Position numbers and translations under genes: made by a program
From: Dissulfuribacter thermophilus
GTDB taxonomy: Bacteria > Desulfobacterota > Dissulfuribacteria > Dissulfuribacterales > Dissulfuribacteraceae
Reading direction: 5' to 3'
Assembly (NCBI RefSeq): GCF_001687335.1
Contig: NZ_MAGO01000012.1
Coordinates: 1-64,000, forward strand
DNA length: 64,000 nucleotides
Part shown: positions 15,886-23,355 of the stretch, in pieces
How positions within the stretch are numbered: the stretch's first letter is position 1
How the letters are laid out: every line of letters starts with the position of its first letter
Notes under the pieces: model-generated
What the model saw: the letters and a program-made list of their open reading frames with translations, nothing else
What the model was told of the DNA's origin: nothing
Database searches by the model: none

Positions 15886-16259
15886 GGTATACCGTCTAAA
15901 AAAATGTCATCCGCTTGTTATTCTCTTATTGAAGAGATTTTGCCTGGCTTGGAATTGACCTTAAATAAAGCGTACCTTGAATCGGCTTTCAATCCTTTTT
16001 ATGGGATCATCGCAGCCTGGCGTTTTTCACATGTGTTGAAGATGAGTACATGGTTTGTTGTAGCTTTATTTGTTAGGTCGACAAAATTTTTTTGGCACTA
16101 AAATTTCCTTCGCTATATCGCACTATTTTCTCAAAAAACTACTAAACTACATACATAGTGTCAATCTCATAATATCGTAGTCCAAGGTTCGCTAAGAATC
16201 TATTTTTATTTCTATTGTCCAGTTAGGATATAGGAGGGCAGCTTGAATCCAAACTTTCA
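15886..16259. other. Intergenic, nothing recognised
   Basis: AT-rich spacer between divergent genes. A 65-codon open frame at 15904 lacks a ribosome site and any family feature. No tRNA or strong terminator was found. Confidence 0.5.
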
Positions 16260-16409
16260 TGACGAACGAGTTCGTCACCCCCGGATAAAAGTGTTGAGTT
16301 TTGAGTGTTGAGTTTTGAGTTGAAGGAAAAGAGCTTTGGAAGTTTTGAGTTTTGAGTTTTGAGTGTTGAGTTGAAGGAAGAGAACTTTGCACCTTGAACT
16401 TTTTATGAG
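16260..16409. repeat. Dispersed repeat R2: hairpin plus two heptamer arrays
   Basis: A perfect TGACGAA-CGAG-TTCGTCA hairpin (16260-16277) is followed by two arrays of TTTTGAG/TGTTGAG heptamers (16291-16322 and 16342-16373), each ending in TGAAGGAA, and then CTTTGCACCTTGAACTTTTTAT. Read on the other strand it parallels R1 at 4527-4667 over the array and both flanks. No open frame is seen. Confidence 0.72.
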
Positions 16410-16459
16410 AGCTTCGTGCTCCAGCCTCTGGCTATTGTACAGGCAGGGCTTGCTTCTTC

Positions 16460-16480
16460 CTTCTACCTTCTACCTTCTAC
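16460..16480. repeat. Three tandem copies of CTTCTAC
   Basis: Three perfect 7-bp units lie head to tail. Similar CTTCTACCTTC sequence occurs beside repeat R1 near 4609. The 7-bp period is the same as that of the CTCAAAA arrays. Confidence 0.7.
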
Positions 16481-16574
16481 CTAGATTGTAGACCTTGAGA
16501 TATGTATATAAAAAAGGTAAGTTCTTGCAGGTAGTATCTTGGTAAGAAACAAAATCAACAGGAGGATGATATCA

Positions 16575-17486
16575 ATGGACGCAAACTTGGATCAAAAGGA
16601 AGATATAAAGAAGAATCCTGTTTTAAAGGAACAGGAGGAAAAGATACAGAAAAAGCTCAGCCAGATTGAAAACAAGATAATGGTAATGAGCGGGAAGGGA
16701 GGGGTTGGTAAGAGCACAGTTTCAATAAACTTAGCCATTGGGCTTTCCCTTGAAAATTTCTATGTTGGTCTACTGGATGTGGATCTCCACGGACCAAATG
16801 TACCTAAGATGCTCGGTGTGGAGAGGGGAGAACTTCAACGCAGGCCAGACGGCACAGTTGGTCCAGTATACTACTCTCCAAACCTCAAATTTATGTCTGT
16901 TGAGCCACTTTTGCCAGAAAAAGACTCTGCAGTTATGTGGCGCGGTCCATTAAAAATGAGCGCCATCAGGCAGTTTATTTACGACATAGAATGGGGAAAG
17001 CTTGATTATCTCGTAATCGATGCACCTCCAGGCACCGGAGATGAACCAATGACTGTTGCTCAGACCATACCCGATGCCTTTGCAGTGGTGGTGACTACTC
17101 CTCAGGAAGTCTCTCTCTTAGATGTAAGAAAGTCCATTAGCTTTTGTAATCAGGTTGGGATGCCCATACTCGGAATAGTTGAAAATATGAGTGGCATGCT
17201 CTGTCCTCACTGTGGAAAGACTATTGACGTCTTTAAGCGCGGTGGAGGAATGAAGCTTGCGGAAGAATTAGGGGTCCCATTTTTGGGAAGAATTCCTGTT
17301 GATCCAAGGGTTGTGACCACCGGAGATGCTGGTAAGCCGATTATTGCCACTTATCCTAACAGCCATACTGCTGAGGCCTTTGAGAAACTGGTGAGAAACG
17401 TAATTAATGCTACCCAGGCCTTGAAAGAAAAGCTCCTTGAAGAAGCCAAAGAAAAGCAAAAGAAAAAGAAGGAAAAGGCCAAATAA
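16575..17486 (+). CDS. mrp: Mrp/NBP35-family Fe-S cluster carrier ATPase
   Basis: The 303-residue P-loop protein carries KGGVGKST (about 41-48), DVDLHGPN, a WRGPLKMSAIRQ stretch, DAPPGTGDE and a CPHC pair near residue 215. That pair bridges an Fe-S cluster between subunits in ApbC/Mrp proteins. It carries clusters to apo-proteins in the cytoplasm. The start at 16575 has AGGAGG nine bases upstream; a longer frame from a TTG at 16539 is unlikely. The C-terminus is a Lys-rich tail. The TIGR02757 gene follows after two bases. Confidence 0.92.
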   Translation: MDANLDQKEDIKKNPVLKEQEEKIQKKLSQIENKIMVMSGKGGVGKSTVSINLAIGLSLENFYVGLLDVDLHGPNVPKMLGVERGELQRRPDGTVGPVYYSPNLKFMSVEPLLPEKDSAVMWRGPLKMSAIRQFIYDIEWGKLDYLVIDAPPGTGDEPMTVAQTIPDAFAVVVTTPQEVSLLDVRKSISFCNQVGMPILGIVENMSGMLCPHCGKTIDVFKRGGGMKLAEELGVPFLGRIPVDPRVVTTGDAGKPIIATYPNSHTAEAFEKLVRNVINATQALKEKLLEEAKEKQKKKKEKAK

Positions 17487-17488
17487 AT

Positions 17489-18310
17489 GTGAGTTCGCTA
17501 AAAATTGGCCGGGATTACGAGGTCTGGCTTAAAGATACCCTTGAAGCACTTTACGCTTCCTATAATAAAAGGGAATTTGTTAAGCCAGATCCTCTTCAAT
17601 TTCTTTATAATTATCACGATCCGTTGGATCAGGAAATCGTAGGCATTATTGCTGCAACCCTTGCTTACGGAAGAGTCAAGCAGATTTTAACGAGTGTAGA
17701 GCGCATTCTGCATCCGCTTGGGGATTGTCCTAGAGAAACACTTTTAGGCCTGGAAGACAAAGGGCTTTTAAGGCTCTATTCTGGATTTAAGCACAGATTC
17801 CACAAGGGGGAAGACTGCGCAACCCTCTTATTGAATGTAAGGAAACTTATAGATATTTACGGCACATTGGGAAGGGCGCTAAGATATGGAATAGATACCC
17901 ATCAAGGGGACTTTATCAAGGGAGCGAGTTGGTTTGTAGATAGGCTCGTGCAGGGTGGTAGAGGGGGATTTATGTTTCCAAATCCCTCAAGAGGTAGTGC
18001 CAGTAAGAGGCTTTTTTTATATCTCAGATGGATGATAAGAAAAGATGAAGTGGATTTGGGATGTTGGCACGGTCTTTTTTCTCCAGAAGATCTCATCATC
18101 CCCCTCGATACCCATCTGTTTAAGGTATCAAAGGCCCTTGGATTCACTAAAAGAAGGGTTCCCGACCTTAAAGCTGCAATGGAAGTAACTTCTTGCTTTA
18201 AGAAGATTTGTCCCGAAGACCCAGTAAGGTATGACTTCGTGCTCACGAGGTTCGGGATAAATCCGAAATTTTCAGAGGAGGCCCTCCTTTGCTTGTTGGA
18301 GAGATCTTGA
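17489..18310 (+). CDS. TIGR02757/DUF2400 family protein
   Basis: The 273-residue protein matches the TIGR02757 pattern: KPDPLQFLYNYHDPLDQEIVG near the start, AATLAYGRVKQI, a run of NPSRGSASKRL, and a C-terminal WHGLFSPEDLIIPLDTHLFKVSKALG. That last segment resembles the helix-hairpin region of HhH DNA glycosylases, but no reaction has been established for the family. GTG start, two bases after mrp. Its end overlaps the next gene by 22 bases. Confidence 0.85.
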   Translation: MSSLKIGRDYEVWLKDTLEALYASYNKREFVKPDPLQFLYNYHDPLDQEIVGIIAATLAYGRVKQILTSVERILHPLGDCPRETLLGLEDKGLLRLYSGFKHRFHKGEDCATLLLNVRKLIDIYGTLGRALRYGIDTHQGDFIKGASWFVDRLVQGGRGGFMFPNPSRGSASKRLFLYLRWMIRKDEVDLGCWHGLFSPEDLIIPLDTHLFKVSKALGFTKRRVPDLKAAMEVTSCFKKICPEDPVRYDFVLTRFGINPKFSEEALLCLLERS

Positions 18311-19368
18311 AGCACAGTTGGAACATTTATTCAGAGATGGCACCGTATCTAATGCTTGGATTTGTTCTTGCAGGTCTTTCCTATGCATTTCTTTCACCAG
18401 AGTTTGTTAAGCGAAGACTAGGAGGAAATGGGTTTTCCCCAGTACTAAAGGGAGCACTCTACGGAATACCTTTACCCTTGTGTTCCTGTAGCGTCCTACC
18501 AATAGCCGTATCCTTGAAAAGACAAGGGGCGGGAATTGGTGCGGTAGGGTCGTTTTTAATCTCTACGCCACAAACTGGCTTAGACAGTATTGTTGTTACA
18601 TGGAGTTTTTTAGGGGCCATTTTTGCCATATTCCGAGCCATTGCCGCATTCGTAAGCGGTCTCATTGGTGGTACGATACTTGATATTTTTGCAAGGTGGA
18701 GCAATGTAAGCGGTTATAAAAAGAGGGAGATCCCACGTGGAGAGAGCGACGTAAAATGTGAGTTGGGATGTGTCCACTTTGAATCCCAAGGGTGTTCGTG
18801 TACTCAAAATGAACCCAACAGACTAAAATTAATGATTGATTATGCTTTTAAGGAATTGCCCAGGGAGATTTGCGGGCCCCTTTTATTGGGAATATTTATA
18901 GGAGGATTGATCGAGGCCCTAGTCCCAAATGATTTAGTGGAAATGGTCCTCAGACCCGGGGTTACTGGTTTATTTCTTGCTCTAATACTGGGGATACCTA
19001 TGTATGTTTGTGCAACATCCTCAATCCCTATTGCACTGGCCTTTTTGTTGAAAGGGGCAACTCCAGGGGCTGCATTTGTGTTTCTTATGACAGGTCCTGT
19101 GACAAATACTGCACAGATAAGTGCAATCTACAATATTTTTGGAAAAAGAAATCTTTTAATCTATCTTGTGACAGTGTGCACTACTGCCCTTGTTTTTGGG
19201 GCCTTGTTAGATTTTGTTGTAGAGGAATTAAATTTGGCCCGTGATTACAAAATAAATGAGTTGGTTCCCTTTTGGATAGAGATTTTTAGCTCCATTATGC
19301 TTTCCCTTTTGATTCTTCGGACCTATTATGAGAAGATGTTGGGGAAGAGGGGCGTATGTGGGGGGTAA
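18289..19368 (+). CDS. SO_0444/DUF318-type permease (putative metal efflux)
   Basis: The 359-residue protein has two repeats of about four membrane helices, each with a diagnostic turn: GIPLPLCSCSVLPIA in the first and GIPMYVCATSSIPIA in the second. A cytoplasmic loop between them is rich in Cys and His (CELGCVHFESQGCSC). This matches the permease family linked to Cu/Zn efflux (SO_0444) and, more loosely, arsenic methyl permeases. The start is TTG with AGGAGG eight bases upstream, inside the preceding gene. The GTPase gene follows after three bases. Confidence 0.82.
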   Translation: MLVGEILKHSWNIYSEMAPYLMLGFVLAGLSYAFLSPEFVKRRLGGNGFSPVLKGALYGIPLPLCSCSVLPIAVSLKRQGAGIGAVGSFLISTPQTGLDSIVVTWSFLGAIFAIFRAIAAFVSGLIGGTILDIFARWSNVSGYKKREIPRGESDVKCELGCVHFESQGCSCTQNEPNRLKLMIDYAFKELPREICGPLLLGIFIGGLIEALVPNDLVEMVLRPGVTGLFLALILGIPMYVCATSSIPIALAFLLKGATPGAAFVFLMTGPVTNTAQISAIYNIFGKRNLLIYLVTVCTTALVFGALLDFVVEELNLARDYKINELVPFWIEIFSSIMLSLLILRTYYEKMLGKRGVCGG

Positions 19369-19371
19369 AAA

Positions 19372-20742
19372 ATGGCAATAACCAGTGAAGATAAGATACT
19401 AGAAGATTTAAAAAAGGCCATATTAAAGGGCCTAGGGCGCACCTTTGAACGTTACCATTTTGATGTGGAAAAGGTGCTCACTCCTATGAAGTGGAAGCCG
19501 TTGGTGCTCATTGTAGGCAACTATTCTTCTGGCAAATCCACCTTCATCAATGAACTAATAGAAAGAGACATCCAGAGAACTGGTCAGGCCCCAACAGATG
19601 ATAGTTTTACCATTCTCAGCTATGCCGGGCCGGATGAGGAAGAAGAAATTATTCCAGGAAGCACTGTAGTCAATGATCCAACGCTTCCCTTTGAGCATCT
19701 AAGATCATATGGTCAAAGCCTTATCTCTCACCTGTGGTTAAAGAAGGTAAAAAGTGATGTTCTAAAGGACTTTGCCATAATTGATACTCCTGGAATGCTC
19801 GATTCCGTTACTGAGAAAGATAGAGGATACGATTATTTGGGAGTGATTGGAGAGTTTTCAAGGTTGGCTGACTGTATTGTCTTAATGTTTGATCCCCACA
19901 AAGCAGGGACCATAAAAGAGACCTATGAGGCAATAAGGAGTACACTTCCAGGGGCTACTGGAGAAGATCGAATTATCTACTGCCTTAATAGAATAGATGA
20001 ATGTGACAATATCCAGGACCTTGTGCGTTCATACGGGGCCCTTTGCTGGAATTTGTCTCAGATGACAGGGAGAAAAGACATGCCCAGGATATATCTTACC
20101 TATTCTTCTTCCCATGCAGTACAAAAGGACATAGATGTGACGTCCTGGGACAATGAGAGGGATGAGCTCATATCTACTATAAAGACAGCTCCAAGGATGA
20201 GGCTTAGCCACATTTTACAGGATGCTGACAGGGCTATTAGAGAACTAGGTATAGTAACTGAATTTATGAAGAACTTTAAGGCATCTTTTTGGGAAAAGGT
20301 CATGCCCACCATAAAGGTAGGAATTTTGAGTTCAATACTTGCCTTTTTTGTTGGAGACGTGCTTTCAAACCTATTAATAGGTTTCCCAGACACTCCCTTT
20401 TTGACTTCTCTCCTCCAAGGCCATATGGATCTGTCTAATTTTATATTTCCAATCGTAAATGCCGTACTTGTCATAACCCTTTTTACCCTTTACCTTCAGC
20501 GATTGCTGTTTCCGCGCCACATAAGGCGCGCAATTGAAGAACCAGAGGGGTTTATTGACCTTGACACTACTTTTAAAAAAGACCTTTGGAAGAAGGCGAA
20601 GACCAAGGTTGTCGAGCTTGTTAAACTTCAGGCTCCAAGGCTCATTTGGATGCGGCATGAAAAGGCCTTCTCAAGGGTGAATAAGTTTCTTGAACAAGAT
20701 TTACAGAGAATGTTTGAGTTGATTGGACCACCTTCCCGCTAA
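19372..20742 (+). CDS. EHD/dynamin-like membrane GTPase
   Basis: The 456-residue protein has a P-loop GNYSSGKST (about 49-57), a switch APTDDSFT, DTPG at 138-141 followed by RGYD, DPHKAGT, and NRID at 206-209, then YGALCWNL. This series parallels eukaryotic EHD proteins (GQYSTGKT, EPTTDSF, DTPG, RGYDF, DAHK, YGALMWSL) more closely than classical dynamins. A helical region follows. Instead of an EH domain there are two hydrophobic segments (about 308-333 and 360-383), so it should be membrane anchored. It lies between a metal permease and yebC; its cargo is unknown. Confidence 0.8.
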   Translation: MAITSEDKILEDLKKAILKGLGRTFERYHFDVEKVLTPMKWKPLVLIVGNYSSGKSTFINELIERDIQRTGQAPTDDSFTILSYAGPDEEEEIIPGSTVVNDPTLPFEHLRSYGQSLISHLWLKKVKSDVLKDFAIIDTPGMLDSVTEKDRGYDYLGVIGEFSRLADCIVLMFDPHKAGTIKETYEAIRSTLPGATGEDRIIYCLNRIDECDNIQDLVRSYGALCWNLSQMTGRKDMPRIYLTYSSSHAVQKDIDVTSWDNERDELISTIKTAPRMRLSHILQDADRAIRELGIVTEFMKNFKASFWEKVMPTIKVGILSSILAFFVGDVLSNLLIGFPDTPFLTSLLQGHMDLSNFIFPIVNAVLVITLFTLYLQRLLFPRHIRRAIEEPEGFIDLDTTFKKDLWKKAKTKVVELVKLQAPRLIWMRHEKAFSRVNKFLEQDLQRMFELIGPPSR

Positions 20743-20786
20743 AAAATCACTAGGGAAGTAGAATTCTTTAAGAAGAGGAGTGGATT

Positions 20787-21536
20787 ATGGCAGGACATTC
20801 TAAGTGGAGTCAGATTAAACACAAAAAGAGTGCCCAAGATGCAAAGAGGGGCAAGCTATTCACTAAGCTCATCAGAGAAATAATGGTTGCAGCAAGGATT
20901 GGCGGTGGAGATCCGGCAGGTAATCCCAGGCTTAGAGCGGCTATAGATGCTGCAAAAAGCGCCAATATGCCTAAAGACAATATTGAGCGCGCTATAAAAA
21001 AGGGGACTGGCGAGCTTGAAGGAGTCTCCTATGAAGAGGTGACCTACGAAGGATACGGACCTGGTGGCGTTGCAGTTTTGGTGGAGGCCATGACTGACAA
21101 CAGACAGAGGACTGTTGCAGATGTCCGTCACATATTTGCCAAAAGAGGCGGGAACCTTGGAGAACCAGGTAGTGTTGCCTGGATGTTTGAGAAAAAGGGC
21201 GTGATTATTGTGGAAAAGGAAGAGATCGAAGAAGATAAATTGATGGATATCGCCTTGGAGGCAGGGGCAGAAGATCTGGTAGATCAGGGAGATACATGGG
21301 AGGTACACACTGATCCTCAAGTGTATGAGGCAGTAAAAAATGCTATAGAAGAGGCAGGTATTTCCATTAGCCAGGCAAAACTCGATATGGTGCCTCAAAA
21401 CCTCGTAGAGGTTACAGACCCTCAAGTGGCAGAAAAGATTCTCAAGCTCATGGATGCACTTGAAGACAATGATGATGTACAAAACGTCTATGCAAATTTC
21501 GACATCCCTGATGAAGTGCTTGAGAAGATGAAATAA
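20787..21536 (+). CDS. yebC: YebC/PmpR-family protein
   Basis: The 249-residue protein has the invariant N-terminus [21 protein letters not shown], then [28 protein letters not shown] and GPGGVA. Members act as DNA-binding regulators in some bacteria and as ribosome factors easing proline-rich translation in others. AGAGGAG precedes the ATG. It sits just upstream of ruvC and ruvA, a common arrangement. Confidence 0.95.
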   Translation: MAGHSKWSQIKHKKSAQDAKRGKLFTKLIREIMVAARIGGGDPAGNPRLRAAIDAAKSANMPKDNIERAIKKGTGELEGVSYEEVTYEGYGPGGVAVLVEAMTDNRQRTVADVRHIFAKRGGNLGEPGSVAWMFEKKGVIIVEKEEIEEDKLMDIALEAGAEDLVDQGDTWEVHTDPQVYEAVKNAIEEAGISISQAKLDMVPQNLVEVTDPQVAEKILKLMDALEDNDDVQNVYANFDIPDEVLEKMK

Positions 21537-21612
21537 TTTGATTGTAGCCTAACTACTTAGGCATTTTAATGCATGAGCATGCCAATTTTTTCTATATCCT
21601 TAATGATCATCT

Positions 21613-21669
21613 CACAGACATTTGAATTGTTTTCCTCTCTGGCCCTGTCCAGAGAGGAAAATGTCTGTG
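21613..21669. terminator. Long imperfect hairpin between yebC and ruvC
   Basis: A perfect 13-bp stem (TTTTCCTCTCTGG 21630-21642, partner 21649-21661) closes a six-base loop. An outer arm CACAGACAT (21613-21621) pairs with ATGTCTGTG (21661-21669), leaving an eight-base bulge on one side. It could stop yebC transcription, although no clean T-run follows, or act as a structured leader of ruvC. Confidence 0.5.
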
Positions 21670-21742
21670 TTTGTCCCTGTTGGTCTGTGGCTAAATGTCT
21701 AAAATGGCCTTTGACGTAATTTGAAGCTACAACCGAACAACA

Positions 21743-22243
21743 ATGAACAACAATAACAGTCGAAATTCTGTATTAGGAATCGATCCTGGCACAAATGCCA
21801 CAGGTTTTGGCATTGTTGAGATGTGTGGTAATGGCCTAAAGGCCAAATTGTTTGGTGTTATCAGATCCAGGCCGAACACCTCCTTGGCTGATAGACTTTT
21901 GAGGATATTTAGTGAACTTACTAGTATTATTCAGGCAGAAAGACCGTCTTTTTGTGCAATTGAGACAGTTTTTAATGCGAAAAATCCTAGATCGAGTCTG
22001 GTTCTTGGTCATGCTAGGGGTGTGAGTATGCTGGCGGCCAGAAATCAAGGCCTAGATCTTTTTGAATATTCCCCATTGGAGGTGAAAAAGGCAGTGGTAG
22101 GATACGGTAGGGCTCAGAAATGCCAGGTACAGGACATGGTAAGGGTAATATTAGGGATTAGAGAAAGGGTCCCTCAGGATGCGGCAGATGCCCTTGCTGT
22201 AGCAATATGTCATTTGAATAGTTGTAATTACTCAGCCTTTTAA
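21743..22243 (+). CDS. ruvC: Holliday junction endodeoxyribonuclease RuvC
   Basis: The protein is 166 residues with the RNase-H-like catalytic set: GIDPGTNATGFG (first Asp), CAIETVF (Glu), and QDAADALAVAICH with the last two Asp residues. It resolves Holliday junctions after RuvAB migration. The length is normal. A weak ribosome site precedes the ATG, and ruvA follows after four bases. Confidence 0.95.
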   Translation: MNNNNSRNSVLGIDPGTNATGFGIVEMCGNGLKAKLFGVIRSRPNTSLADRLLRIFSELTSIIQAERPSFCAIETVFNAKNPRSSLVLGHARGVSMLAARNQGLDLFEYSPLEVKKAVVGYGRAQKCQVQDMVRVILGIRERVPQDAADALAVAICHLNSCNYSAF

Positions 22244-22247
22244 TGTC

Positions 22248-22892
22248 ATGATAGGTCTTTTAAGAGGTACGATAGAAGAAAAATTTCATGATACTGTCCT
22301 CATAAACTGTAATGGTGTGGGTTACGAGGTAGTAGTCCCTGATTCATATCTTTCAAAACTTCCTCGACTCGGAGAAGAGATTACACTCTATACGCACCTT
22401 TCCTGGAAAGAGGACGGAGTAACCCTATACGGTTTTTTAAACAGAGAAGACCGTGAGATGTTTAGAATGCTCATCCAGGTCTCAGGAGTGGGACCCAAAA
22501 TGGCCTTAAACTGCCTTTCTGTTCTTGGTCCACTAGATCTATTGAGGGCCTTGAGCTCTGGAGATACAAAGAAACTGCAGGTGATTAGCGGTGTGGGGAA
22601 AAAGACCGCGGCAAGGCTTTGCGTGGACTTGAAAGAGAAGGCCAAAAAGATGCTCTCTATAAGGGGGCTTGATGATTCAATCTCTTCTCAAACAGACAAT
22701 GCCAAGGTGGATGCAGAGGATGGCAACACATGGCATGAGGCCTATTCTGCCCTAATAAACCTGGGATACAAACCAGGAGAGATTAGGAAGGCCTTGAGCA
22801 GGGTGAGTCAAGAGTTGGGCAAGGGGCAAGGGCCTACTGAGATAAGCGAGGTTATAAAGTCCGCCTTAAGGTACCTGGCAAGACCTGGATGA
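22248..22892 (+). CDS. ruvA: Holliday junction branch migration protein RuvA
   Basis: The 214-residue protein has the N-terminal OB fold (MIGLLRGTI, YTHLSWKEDGVTLYGF), two helix-hairpin-helix motifs (VSGVGPKMALNCLS and ISGVGKKTAARLCVDLK) and a C-terminal domain III (NLGYKPGEIRKAL) that binds RuvB. It holds the junction square-planar. The expected ruvB does not follow; instead a MITE begins 55 bases after the stop. Confidence 0.95.
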   Translation: MIGLLRGTIEEKFHDTVLINCNGVGYEVVVPDSYLSKLPRLGEEITLYTHLSWKEDGVTLYGFLNREDREMFRMLIQVSGVGPKMALNCLSVLGPLDLLRALSSGDTKKLQVISGVGKKTAARLCVDLKEKAKKMLSIRGLDDSISSQTDNAKVDAEDGNTWHEAYSALINLGYKPGEIRKALSRVSQELGKGQGPTEISEVIKSALRYLARPG

Positions 22893-22946
22893 GATTATTT
22901 TATTTGTAACCCCTCTCAGGGCACTGAGCCGCAAGAAATGTATAAC

Positions 22947-23229
22947 CCCAAATTATGCACTGCGAAAGAGGGCAAAAATAAATTTTCTTTCTATATCAAC
23001 TAATTGCCTCATTGCAACCTATTGCTGACCCTGTACAGTGTCTGTACAGGGCAGGACATTCACCTTTTTGGTGCCGCAAAATTCATGCTGTTTTTGCCCT
23101 CTTTCTCATCCCTTCAGGATTGGCGTTTTTGCCCAATCTTCTTTGTTGCTCGGGGCTTGAAGTACCTAAGTACGTCTTCGCCCCTCGCGCCTCGAATCTT
23201 GGGCAAACTCGTCAATTGCATAATTTGGG
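22947..23229 (+). mobile_element. MITE copy 1 (283 bp, 13-bp TIRs, ATAAC duplication)
   Basis: The element starts CCCAAATTATGCA and ends with the exact inverse TGCATAATTTGGG. ATAAC lies immediately before (22942-22946) and after (23230-23234), a 5-bp target duplication. The interior has no convincing gene and contains several hairpins. One of these (CCTGTACAG/CTGTACAGG at 23030-23050) is absent from the second copy. The second copy at 26021-26278 is in inverse orientation. No transposase with matching ends is present in the window. Confidence 0.88.
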
Positions 23230-23244
23230 ATAACATGCCAATTT

Positions 23245-23353
23245 GTATTTGCTTACAGGGTGCCGTAGATACAAGGCAGAGGGCATGAAGGCGTACTCCC
23301 TGTACGGCGAATGTCCTACAACGCAGTAGATGCGGTGCCATGTGAGCAAATAC
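23245..23353. repeat. 109-bp palindromic repeat (copy B, complete)
   Basis: It begins GTATTTGCTTACAGGGTGCC and ends with the approximate inverse (arms of about 28 bp, roughly two-thirds matched), with GTACT/GTAC palindromes inside. Two bases separate its end from the stop codon of the downstream-facing efflux gene, and 15 bases separate it from MITE copy 1. A truncated relative is at 11670-11750. No target duplication is seen. Confidence 0.75.
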
Positions 23354-23355
23354 GA

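Noticed and set aside
15904-16101. 65-codon frame between the Cys-rich gene and repeat R2
   Set aside because: No ribosome-binding site, no recognisable domain, and AT-rich intergenic composition.
16291-16373. CRISPR-like array
   Set aside because: The units are contiguous 7-bp heptamers without spacers of constant length and no cas genes are present.
23004-23288. Open frames inside MITE copy 1
   Set aside because: The frames are not kept in MITE copy 2 and contain no transposase motifs.
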